Shown here piece after piece: positions 8,578 to 14,803 of a stretch of DNA of 64,000 bases. Within the stretch, counting starts at the first letter, position 1, and each line of letters starts with the position of its first letter. The notes beneath the pieces were generated by a model that worked only from the letters and a program-made list of their open reading frames with translations, was not told the origin of the DNA and did not search any database. Source of the DNA: Malaciobacter pacificus (GTDB lineage: Bacteria > Campylobacterota > Campylobacteria > Campylobacterales > Arcobacteraceae); NCBI RefSeq assembly GCF_004214795.1, contig NZ_CP035928.1, positions 1,984,001 through 2,048,000 on the forward strand, read 5' to 3'. Both the position numbers and the translations under genes were made by a program.

Positions 8578-9274
8578 AACTAATGAAAATTTTGAAGAAA
8601 ACTTAATACACCTAAAAAAACTAATCTGTGATTGTGAAGAGAATTCTATCATATTAGCACCAGAGATTGCCCTAACAGGTTTTTGTTATGATAGAATGAA
8701 AGAAGCTTCAATATTTGCAATAAAAGCTATTAAAGAGATACAAGAGTTATCAAATAATAAAACCATTGCATTAACTTTTATTACTAAAAAAAATAATAAG
8801 TATTTTAATACACTTCATGTTTTTAAAAATAAAAAGATTTTACATACCCAATCTAAATCACAACTCTTTCCTTTAGGAAATGAACTAGAACATTTTTCAG
8901 CAGGGAACCCTGATGATATTAAAATAATAGATATCGATGGAGTGAAAGTTGCCACGTTGATTTGTTTTGAATTAAGATTTCCAAAATTATGGGAAAAAAT
9001 CAAAGGTGCAGATATAATTCTTAATCCAGCAATGTGGGGATTAAAAAGAAAAGATCATTATGAAACTATTTCAAAATCCCTTGCACTTGTTAATCAATGT
9101 TTTTTAATAGCTTCAAATAGCGCTGATGAGAATATGGCAAAAGGAAGTGCAATTATAAGTCCATTTGGGAATGTAACTAAAAATGATTCGAGTGAAATAA
9201 TAAGTTGTAAGTTCGACATAGACGAGATTAAGAAGGTGCGAAAATATATTAATATAGGATTAGAAAATGATTAA
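8552..9274 (+). CDS. Carbon-nitrogen hydrolase (nitrilase/omega-amidase family)
   Basis: A 240-residue member of the nitrilase superfamily. The catalytic Glu-Lys-Cys triad is visible: Glu in ILAPEIALTGF, Lys in HTQSKSQLFPLGNE, and Cys in ATLICFELRFP. Members hydrolyse amides, often as metabolite-repair enzymes. LICFELRFP resembles omega-amidase-type proteins, but the substrate is uncertain. The start has GAGG upstream and lies inside the end of the phosphohexomutase gene. The gene overlaps the downstream phosphatase gene by 8 bases. Confidence 0.88.
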   Translation: MKLIALQVKTNENFEENLIHLKKLICDCEENSIILAPEIALTGFCYDRMKEASIFAIKAIKEIQELSNNKTIALTFITKKNNKYFNTLHVFKNKKILHTQSKSQLFPLGNELEHFSAGNPDDIKIIDIDGVKVATLICFELRFPKLWEKIKGADIILNPAMWGLKRKDHYETISKSLALVNQCFLIASNSADENMAKGSAIISPFGNVTKNDSSEIISCKFDIDEIKKVRKYINIGLEND

Positions 9275-9722
9275 AATAAACTCTATAATATTTGTTTGTT
9301 TAGGAAATATTTGTCGCTCACCAATAGCCCAAGGGGTAGCAAAACAGTATGCTAAACAAAAAAACTTAGATGTAAAGATTTATAGTGCAGGAACTGGCTC
9401 ATGGCATGTAGGAGAGCCTCCATGTGAAAACTCAATTAAAGTAGCAATGCAAAATGGAATTGATATCTCTACTCAAAGAGCTGTACAGTTTAAATCTAAA
9501 GATATTAATAAATATGATTTGATAATTGGTTTAGATGATTCAAATGTTTCAAATCTTAAAAAATTAGGTGTAACAGAGGTATTAAAATTAGGAGATTTTG
9601 GATACGAGGGTAAAGATGTACCTGATCCATATTTTTTTGATGGGTTTGAAGGTTTTGATAAAGTTTTTGAGATGATTGATATTTGTGTAAGGAATTTAAT
9701 TGATGAAAAGATAGAAAACTAA
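9267..9722 (+). CDS. Low-molecular-weight protein tyrosine phosphatase
   Basis: Cytoplasmic phosphatase of 151 residues. The CX5R P-loop is at C11-R17 (VCLGNICRSP), and the general acid D120 is in VPDPYF. In bacteria such enzymes often act on tyrosine kinases of polysaccharide export, but none is encoded nearby, so the substrate is open. It ends a four-gene overlapping unit with ogt, the phosphohexomutase and the nitrilase-family gene. Its stop overlaps the end of the convergent HTH gene by 4 bases. Confidence 0.95.
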   Translation: MIKINSIIFVCLGNICRSPIAQGVAKQYAKQKNLDVKIYSAGTGSWHVGEPPCENSIKVAMQNGIDISTQRAVQFKSKDINKYDLIIGLDDSNVSNLKKLGVTEVLKLGDFGYEGKDVPDPYFFDGFEGFDKVFEMIDICVRNLIDEKIEN

Positions 9723-9928
9723 TCTATCTTCATCGCTTCTTGTATTTCATCAAAATCTATTCCATTTCTTTTTGCAAGAAGTGCAAGTCTAGTAACTCTT
9801 GTTATATGGGATGGAATTGTTTTATATGTTGTAAAAGTTGTGGCTTTTACACCTATGTGCTCAGCGAATTTACCTTGAGAAGTAAATCCAATTTCCTTAA
9901 TTATTTTTTTAAATTCTTTCTTGTTCAA
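9719..9928 (-). CDS. Small helix-turn-helix protein, 69 aa
   Basis: Resembles the 74-residue HTH protein at 3317: a lysine-rich first helix (NKKEFKKIIKEIGF), then the FAEHIGVKATTFTTYK HTH, then a short helical tail. The start is TTG, because an in-frame stop lies just upstream and no ATG is available. The RBS is weak. Its probable promoter (-10 TATAAT, minus strand, 9961-9966) lies only about 30 bases from the left end of the IS element. Its role is unknown, and DNA binding is the likely activity. Confidence 0.65.
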   Translation of the reverse strand: MNKKEFKKIIKEIGFTSQGKFAEHIGVKATTFTTYKTIPSHITRVTRLALLAKRNGIDFDEIQEAMKID

Positions 9929-9977
9929 AGTCCAATTTTCTCATGTCAAAATTTTGCGGAATTATAGTTTCTTTTAA

Positions 9978-9999
9978 CTAAATTATATATTAAATTTAG
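9978..9999. promoter_or_regulatory. Dyad operator-like site at IS insertion point
   Basis: CTAAATT and AATTTAG form perfect 7-bp arms with an 8-bp AT spacer. The dyad lies just upstream of the small HTH gene on the minus strand, around its -35 position. The right arm includes the TTTAG that was duplicated by the IS. It could be an operator of the HTH gene, or simply a favoured insertion target. Confidence 0.4.
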
Positions 10000-10015
10000 G
10001 AGCCACTTGCAGATT
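10000..10015 (+). repeat. IS left terminal inverted repeat
   Basis: GAGCCACTTGCAGATT pairs with the reverse complement of 11477-11492 at 14 of 16 positions. The adjoining TTTAG at 9995-9999 is the left copy of the target duplication. Confidence 0.9.
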
Positions 10016-10056
10016 ATAAAAAACAACCCGTAATTTAAGCTGATTTAAATTTTAAA

Positions 10057-10126
10057 AAGTTGAATCAAACTTCAGATAAGTTATAATTTTTTACTACAAA
10101 AATTTAACAGAAGAGCGATTCAACTT
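10057..10126 (+). promoter_or_regulatory. Transposase promoter inside an inverted repeat that can mask the start codon
   Basis: AAGTTGAATC at 10057-10066 and its exact reverse complement at 10117-10126, touching the ATG at 10127, form 10-bp arms. The promoter TTGAAT-N16-TATAAT (10060-10065, 10082-10087) would start RNA near 10094, after the left arm. Only RNA reading in from outside the IS would carry both arms and fold over the start. This would limit transposase made from neighbouring promoters, as known for IS10 and IS50. Confidence 0.55.
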
Positions 10127-11302
10127 ATGGAAATTATTCTACCAAAAATATCTTCAAGTCTATCTAAAATGTGGACTAAGGTTTTAAATCTTGAAAATTC
10201 ACTTTTTCCTTCTTTGAAAAGAGAGCTTCAATTAGAAGAGTTGTCAAATAAAGAGCAAAAGCTTATTAAGATATTAGACTTTGCTGCGATTGAAAAAAAT
10301 ATCACTGTCGTATCTATTACAAACACTCCAAAGCATAGAGAAGAGATTGCACGAGCATTTATTGCAAAGAGTGTTTACAATATCCAAACAACCAGAGACC
10401 TTATCGATAGACTTCATAGTGATAGAACGCTGAGGATCTTGTGTGGGTGGAGATATAAAAACGATATTCCAAGTGAGTCTAAATTTAGTAGAGTCTTTAA
10501 GGAGCTCAGTGAGCTTAAAATTGCACAAAAGACGCATGAGCAGTTTGTGAAGGAGTATCTAAGGGATACACTCTTTTTTTATAATGCAAGTGATGCAACA
10601 AAAATACCACTGAGAGAAAAACCTGTAAAAGTTGAAAAAGAAAAGTTTAAACCAAAAAGAAGAGGACGACCTAAAAAAGGTGAAACAAGAGAGCCTAAAA
10701 CACCCAGTATCTTGCAGCAACAAGAAGATATGAAAACCACAAAGCAGATGCTATCTTTGGTATCAACGCAGTGTGGAGTTGGAAGAAAACAGAATTCCAA
10801 AGGCAACTTTGAAACATGGATAGGAGGGAAACTCCATATCAGTGTAGTAGATGGAGATATCCCTATTACTGCTATTTATTCAGGGGCAAATGTTCATGAT
10901 AGCTCAGTAGCACTTCCTCTTATAAACGAGACAAGCAAAAAAGTATCATATCTTTATGACTTACAAGATGCAGGATACGACAGCAATATTATCAGAGATT
11001 TTTCCAAAAAACTAAATCATAGACCGCTTATTGATATCAATCCGAAGAACTCCAAAGAGTTAAAAGGAAAAATTCAACTTATAAAAGATGAAAAAAAGAA
11101 ATTTAAAATTCTAAACCTTACTCAAAGTTTAGATACCCATCACTATAACCAAAGAAGTATGGTTGAGAGAGTCAATAAATACCTCAAAGAAGACTTTGGA
11201 TGCAGTAATATTTATTATAAAGGAGCTACAAAAGTAGCTTCTGTTTTAGCATTTGGTATTTTATCAGTTTGTATTCATCAGAGTTTGAAACTGGTAACAT
11301 AA
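10127..11302 (+). CDS. IS4-like DDE transposase
   Basis: Cuts and moves the surrounding IS. The 391-residue protein has an N-terminal DUF772-like segment, where IARAFIAKSVYNIQTTRDLIDRL and FSRVFKEL are typical. A first catalytic Asp probably lies in YNASDATKIP and the second in LQDAGYDS. The catalytic Glu is in YNQRSMVERVNKYLK, which fits the Y-2-R-3-E-6-K signature. A basic GRPKKGE-type linker lies between the first two (about residues 175-195). The frame is full length, so it may be active. The family assignment below IS4-like is not firm. Confidence 0.9.
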   Translation: MEIILPKISSSLSKMWTKVLNLENSLFPSLKRELQLEELSNKEQKLIKILDFAAIEKNITVVSITNTPKHREEIARAFIAKSVYNIQTTRDLIDRLHSDRTLRILCGWRYKNDIPSESKFSRVFKELSELKIAQKTHEQFVKEYLRDTLFFYNASDATKIPLREKPVKVEKEKFKPKRRGRPKKGETREPKTPSILQQQEDMKTTKQMLSLVSTQCGVGRKQNSKGNFETWIGGKLHISVVDGDIPITAIYSGANVHDSSVALPLINETSKKVSYLYDLQDAGYDSNIIRDFSKKLNHRPLIDINPKNSKELKGKIQLIKDEKKKFKILNLTQSLDTHHYNQRSMVERVNKYLKEDFGCSNIYYKGATKVASVLAFGILSVCIHQSLKLVT

Positions 11303-11476
11303 CTTTTAGCTAAAAACACTAAAAATTAGCCATTTTTAAAACTCAACCATCAAGCACGCACCCAATAATAGTTTTTTATCTAAAATTGACCCATAAAGCG
11401 GTAAAATGATTAAAAGTTTAAAAGATCTGCTTGATAAGCTTAGTAGGTTTACAAATTCACTAGTTTATGATGGTGG

Positions 11477-11492
11477 AATTTGCAAGCGGCTC
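11477..11492 (-). repeat. IS right terminal inverted repeat
   Basis: Read on the minus strand this is GAGCCGCTTGCAAATT. The TTTAG at 11493-11497 is the right copy of the target duplication. The 174 bases between the transposase stop and this repeat carry no gene that I can support. Confidence 0.9.
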
Positions 11493-11525
11493 TTTAGAGT
11501 AAAACTAATATTTTATAGTAAAAAT

Positions 11526-11554
11526 TTGACATTTTAGTTAATATTAAGTATAAT
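11526..11554 (+). promoter_or_regulatory. Consensus sigma-70 promoter of the lytic transglycosylase gene
   Basis: TTGACA and TATAAT separated by exactly 17 bases is a full match to the vegetative consensus. The right end of the IS lies 33 bases upstream of the -35 box, so the IS replaced the native upstream sequence but left the core promoter intact. Confidence 0.8.
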
Positions 11555-11591
11555 ACGGCGCGTTTTTTATGACACATACAAGGGGAAATAA

Positions 11592-12089
11592 ATGAATTTA
11601 AAAATTATTTTTTTATCTTTAATTTTCTTTACTAATATTTTTGCATCAAACTTTAATGCAAATAAACTAACTAAAGAAGATATTAACAAACTAAAAGTTA
11701 TTAAAGAACTTGGACAAAAGCATGGTTTAAGCTATAGTTTAATGGCTATTGCAATCAAAGAATCATCATTAGGTAGATACCAAATCAACGTTGATAGTAA
11801 AGATTATGGTCTATTCCAAGCTAATATTAAAACTGTACTTTCAAGACATAATGTAAAAAACACTTCTTGGAATAGAAATAGATATGCAATGAGATTAGTT
11901 TCTGATATGCAATTTGCTACTAAAAATGCAATTGCAGAACTAACATACTGGAAAAAAGTTCATAAAAATGATTGGAGAAAGGTATGGAGTAGCTACAACG
12001 GAGGTTGGAAATACAACTCAAAAAGAGCTCAAAAATACTCAAGAGACATTGCTAAAATAATCAGAGAACTGAAAAAAGTAAAAGTATAA
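11592..12089 (+). CDS. Lytic transglycosylase (SLT-type), secreted
   Basis: A 165-residue periplasmic murein-cleaving enzyme. Residues 1-18 are a signal peptide (LIFFTNIFAS). The SLT domain follows, with the catalytic Glu in AIAIKESSLGRYQIN, then DYGLFQANI and a later SSYNGGWKYNS motif, all expected for goose-type lysozyme-like transglycosylases. It is small, a single domain without a cell-wall-binding module. The gene is alone, with a strong promoter and AAGGGGA before the ATG. Confidence 0.88.
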   Translation: MNLKIIFLSLIFFTNIFASNFNANKLTKEDINKLKVIKELGQKHGLSYSLMAIAIKESSLGRYQINVDSKDYGLFQANIKTVLSRHNVKNTSWNRNRYAMRLVSDMQFATKNAIAELTYWKKVHKNDWRKVWSSYNGGWKYNSKRAQKYSRDIAKIIRELKKVKV

Positions 12090-12212
12090 ACAAATATTAA
12101 CTATCAGAAAGCTACTTTTAGCTTTCGACCTTCCTTTAAACCACATTCTACTTTAATTTATTTTGTTATTTTATTACTCATAACATCATTAATCTATTTT
12201 AACAATACAAAT

Positions 12213-12227
12213 TGATAAGTATTATCA
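12213..12227. promoter_or_regulatory. Fur-box-like palindrome 1
   Basis: TGATAAGTATTATCA is a perfect 15-bp dyad of TGATAA half sites, about 85 bases before the first frame of the flavodoxin unit. It suits a Fur-family regulator. The fur gene lies 1.8 kb away. Confidence 0.5.
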
Positions 12228-12265
12228 CTATTAATATTAGTTTAAGATTCTTATTGCTATTATTT

Positions 12266-12284
12266 CAATAATGATTATCAATAT
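12266..12284. promoter_or_regulatory. Fur box 2 of the flavodoxin unit
   Basis: On the minus strand the sequence contains GATAATCATTAT, a 12-base match within the classical Fur consensus. It lies just upstream of the 20-codon peptide gene at 12297. The whole downstream unit is therefore probably repressed by iron-loaded Fur. Confidence 0.62.
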
Positions 12285-12296
12285 AAAGGATATCAA

Positions 12297-12359
12297 TTGA
12301 AAAATTTTGAAATTAAAAGTAAAGAAAATATTGTAAAACCAACTGGTTGTACTTGTTAA
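12297..12359 (+). CDS. Cysteine-ended micropeptide, 20 aa
   Basis: A TTG-initiated frame with AAAGGA eight bases upstream. It encodes 20 residues, basic and acidic in the first half, and ends PTGCTC. The stop is 9 bases before the DUF2325 gene, so both are probably on one Fur-controlled message. The C-terminal Cys pair could bind metal or be modified, or the frame may be a translated leader. There is no homology claim. Its short length leaves chance possible. Confidence 0.4.
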   Translation: MKNFEIKSKENIVKPTGCTC

Positions 12360-12368
12360 GGATTAATT

Positions 12369-12704
12369 ATGAGTGTATTAGTAATTGGTGGAGATCAAAT
12401 TTCACAAATAAAAACTATGTTACAAGAACTAGGTGCAAAAACAATTAATCACTGGGATGCAAGAAAAAAATCTTCAGCTCCTAAAAAAAAGGTGCCACAA
12501 AACACTGATTGTATTGTGATGTTAACATCATTTTTAAACCATAATACAATGCTAAAATATAAGAATGAAGCGAAAAAAAGAAATATACCATTTGTATGTA
12601 CTAAAAGATCAGTTTCGTGTGTGTATGATGAATATGTAAAAATTATGGGTATAAAAGATTGTAATCAATGTTATGCAAACTGTAAAGGAGGAAATAATGA
12701 TTGA
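12369..12704 (+). CDS. DUF2325-family protein
   Basis: A 111-residue protein with the DUF2325 pattern: SVLVIGGDQISQIKTMLQELGA at the start, a basic segment KKSSAPKKKVP, then DCIVMLTSFLNHNTMLKYKNEAKKRNIPFVCTKRS. It ends in a Cys-rich tail (DCNQCYANC) that could bind a metal. The biochemical role is unknown. It sits below a Fur box and its last 8 bases overlap the next gene. From memory, Campylobacter jejuni has a like-ordered iron-regulated set, Cj1384c-Cj1383c-fldA. Confidence 0.82.
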   Translation: MSVLVIGGDQISQIKTMLQELGAKTINHWDARKKSSAPKKKVPQNTDCIVMLTSFLNHNTMLKYKNEAKKRNIPFVCTKRSVSCVYDEYVKIMGIKDCNQCYANCKGGNND

Positions 12705-13455
12705 TTTAATCGGATTTAAAAATAATAGTGAATTTTTACCTAAAGATTTTGATACATTTGATTCAAAACAGAAACTTAGACAACTTTTTTTATATATGAG
12801 TAATATTATCTTAAAAGATTTTTGCCACTTCAATAAATATGAACAAAATTTTTTAAGTAATTATAGTTTAAAACAAGCATTTACCTATAAAATTAAAAAA
12901 GATCTTAATATGAACTATGTATTAAGTCATAAAAAAAATAGTTTTAAATTTAATTTATGTAAGAACTCAACAAAAACAATTAATAATTATATTAACAATA
13001 CAAACTCCTCTTTTATTTCAAAAAATTGTAAATTAAAGGTTGCAAAATTAATTTCATCATGTTTTGTAAACAAAGAATTACAATTACTTATTGATAAACA
13101 CTTAGTTTTCCATGAATTTGTATTAAAAAAGTTAAAAAAACTACATAGTGATAAAACTATTATTGATTTAGGAAATGCCATTTGCATTAAGTCTGATGAG
13201 TTTCATGGAATTAAAATATATACTTCATGGAAAGATATCAAGATAAACAAACCAGATATAAAAGATGAACTTGAAAGTGCTATAAAAGCCATAAAAAAAG
13301 GTGAATCTTATCAAATATATCTAGCGTATCCTAAAAATAGTGATTTTACGAAACAAATACCAATTTATGTTAATGAATTAGAAAATCATGAATATCAAAT
13401 AAAAGCAATACCTTATTCATTAAGGTCAATAATTAAAACAAATAGGAGTTTATAA
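12697..13455 (+). CDS. Unknown protein, 252 aa, in iron-regulated flavodoxin unit
   Basis: No family is recognised. An earlier in-frame start exists at 12673, but the ATG at 12697 has a textbook AAAGGAGG just upstream and is preferred. The protein has no signal peptide or membrane helix. The N-terminal two thirds are lysine- and asparagine-rich with scattered Cys. The C-terminal part (about 155-252) looks like a compact alpha/beta domain (KTIIDLGNAICIKSDEF, then IKAIKKGESYQIYLAYP). It overlaps the DUF2325 gene by 8 bases, and its stop abuts the flavodoxin start, implying one translational unit. Confidence 0.75.
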   Translation: MIDLIGFKNNSEFLPKDFDTFDSKQKLRQLFLYMSNIILKDFCHFNKYEQNFLSNYSLKQAFTYKIKKDLNMNYVLSHKKNSFKFNLCKNSTKTINNYINNTNSSFISKNCKLKVAKLISSCFVNKELQLLIDKHLVFHEFVLKKLKKLHSDKTIIDLGNAICIKSDEFHGIKIYTSWKDIKINKPDIKDELESAIKAIKKGESYQIYLAYPKNSDFTKQIPIYVNELENHEYQIKAIPYSLRSIIKTNRSL

Positions 13456-13953
13456 ATGGCAACTGCAATATTTTATGCGACAAGTACTGGAAATACAGAA
13501 GAGATTGCTCAAAAAATAAGTGATGAGTTAGGAGGAATAGATACATTTGATTTAAGTAGCTGTGATATTAGCAAAATGAATGATTATGACAAAATAATTT
13601 TAGGTGGATCTACTTGGGGAGATGGAGAACTAAATGATGACTGGGAAGATGCATGGAGTAATTTTGAATCAATTGATTTATCAAGTAAAACTGTTGCACT
13701 TTTTGGATTAGGTGATCAAGAGAGTTATAGTGATGAATTTTGTAGTGCAATGGGAATAATTTATGAATATGTTAACTCTACTGGTGCAAAAATTGTTGGA
13801 TTTACATCAAGTGATGGATATTTTCATGATGAATCAAAAGCTCAAATAGATGAAAAATTTGTTGGATTAGTAATTGATGAAGATAATCAAAGTGATTTAA
13901 CAGATAGTAGAATAAAAACCTGGGTTGATGATATAAAAAGTGATATTTTATAA
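13456..13953 (+). CDS. fldA: Flavodoxin
   Basis: Small FMN electron carrier that can replace ferredoxin when iron is short. The FMN phosphate loop is FYATSTGNTEEIA at the N-terminus. The isoalloxazine-binding loops are GGSTWGDGELNDDW and FGLGDQESYSDEF. At 165 residues it is a long-chain flavodoxin. In Campylobacterota, flavodoxin serves pyruvate oxidoreductase. It is the last gene below the Fur boxes, and the start codon directly follows the previous stop. A strong hairpin terminates the unit. Confidence 0.96.
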   Translation: MATAIFYATSTGNTEEIAQKISDELGGIDTFDLSSCDISKMNDYDKIILGGSTWGDGELNDDWEDAWSNFESIDLSSKTVALFGLGDQESYSDEFCSAMGIIYEYVNSTGAKIVGFTSSDGYFHDESKAQIDEKFVGLVIDEDNQSDLTDSRIKTWVDDIKSDIL

Positions 13954-13956
13954 AAA

Positions 13957-13990
13957 AATAATATATTAAGATCTTTCTTAATATATTATT
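13957..13990. terminator. Bidirectional terminator between fldA and fur
   Basis: Perfect 15-bp arms AATAATATATTAAGA and TCTTAATATATTATT around a 4-base loop, just after the fldA stop and over the stop codon of the convergent fur gene. The stem is AT-rich. Confidence 0.75.
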
Positions 13991-14420
13991 GACACTCTTC
14001 GCATAAACCGTGTAATTGCATTGAATGACTAGTTATTTTAAACTTATTTTTCTTTGCAATTCTATCTTGTCTTTTTTCAATTTCTTCATCTAAAAATTCA
14101 ACTATTTTTCCACAGTTTGTACAAATTAGATGATCATGATGAGACTTAGAATTACTTTCATATTTCTTTCCATCAGTTCCAAATGCAATTGATGTAATTA
14201 AATCAACTTCTTCTAAAAAACTTAGTGCTCTATATACAGTAGCAATACCAATATTTGTGTCAGGAAACTGCTCTTTTATTTTGTTGTAAACGTCTTCAGC
14301 ACTCAGGTGCTCATCAGCATTTAATAAAATATTTAAAACAATCTCTCTTTGCTCAGTATATTTAAGACCTTTTTGTTTTACAATTTTTTTTAATTCTTCA
14401 ATAGTCTCTTCTGTATTCAT
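13986..14420 (-). CDS. fur: Ferric uptake regulator
   Basis: Iron-sensing repressor of 144 residues. The N-terminal winged helix (KYTEQREIVLNILLNADEHLSAEDVYNKIKE, then IGIATVYRALSFLEEVDLI) is followed by a His-rich metal and dimer region (SKSHHDHLICTNCGKIVEF) and a second Cys pair (LCEEC). The two CxxC motifs form the structural zinc site. A PerR paralogue would look similar, but the flanking fldA and feoAB with Fur boxes favour Fur. It is convergent with fldA and divergent from feoA. Confidence 0.9.
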   Translation of the reverse strand: MNTEETIEELKKIVKQKGLKYTEQREIVLNILLNADEHLSAEDVYNKIKEQFPDTNIGIATVYRALSFLEEVDLITSIAFGTDGKKYESNSKSHHDHLICTNCGKIVEFLDEEIEKRQDRIAKKNKFKITSHSMQLHGLCEECQ

Positions 14421-14510
14421 ATATAAAAATCTCGCCTTTTAAAATATAACTATTAGTATAGCTAAAATTTTTGAAAAACTCCTAATACTATTATTCAAAA
14501 AACTTATGTA

Positions 14511-14533
14511 TTGATAGATATCAAGTCTATCAA
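14511..14533. promoter_or_regulatory. Inverted repeat upstream of feoA, not Fur-like
   Basis: TTGATAGA, seven bases, then TCTATCAA: perfect 8-bp arms about 45 bases before the feoA start. It differs from the Fur site just downstream, so a second regulator is possible. The regulator is unknown. Confidence 0.45.
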
Positions 14534-14546
14534 AGCAAAAAGATAT

Positions 14547-14563
14547 TATAATAATCATTATTA
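14547..14563 (+). promoter_or_regulatory. feoA -10 element overlapped by Fur box
   Basis: A TATAAT at 14547-14552 overlaps the perfect dyad TAATAATCATTATTA (14549-14563). The dyad shares the AATCATTAT core of the Fur consensus. Fur bound here would block polymerase at the feoAB promoter. Confidence 0.62.
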
Positions 14564-14578
14564 GTTATAAGGAATTTC

Positions 14579-14803
14579 ATGACTCTTAATGAGCTAGATA
14601 AAAATCAAACTGCTATTATAAAATCAATTAATTGTGACTCTGTTTTAAAAAATCGCTTTTACTCTTTAGGAATAGTAAAGGGTGCAACAATAAAAATTGA
14701 AGAAGTGACTTTAACAAAAAGTACAATTGAAATAAATATCAATGGATCAAAATTTGCGTTAAGATTTAGTGAAGCAAATAAAATAGAAGTTGAAAATGAA
14801 TAA
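14579..14803 (+). CDS. feoA: Ferrous iron transport protein A
   Basis: A small SH3-like cytosolic partner of FeoB, 74 residues. It shows the typical TLNELDKNQTAIIKSI start and a FYSLGIVKGATIKIEE core, followed by INGSKFALRFSEANKIEV. It lies below a Fur box, and its end overlaps the feoB coding region. Confidence 0.93.
   Translation: MTLNELDKNQTAIIKSINCDSVLKNRFYSLGIVKGATIKIEEVTLTKSTIEININGSKFALRFSEANKIEVENE

Larger units (their letters stand above)
10000..11492 (+). mobile_element. Intact insertion sequence, 1493 bp, IS4-like
   Basis: A complete IS with one transposase gene. The ends are 16-bp imperfect inverted repeats (14/16 matching) beginning GAGCC. It is flanked by a 5-bp direct repeat TTTAG at 9995-9999 and 11493-11497, the target-site duplication. 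Perfect duplication, near-identical ends and an open transposase frame suggest a recent insertion. The transposase carries the IS4-superfamily Y-2-R-3-E-6-K signature. The exact family is not resolved. Confidence 0.93.

Noticed and set aside
12107-12126. Hairpin GAAAGCTA/TAGCTTTC after the lytic transglycosylase gene as terminator
   Set aside because: The stem is good but no T-run follows, so I do not list it as a terminator.
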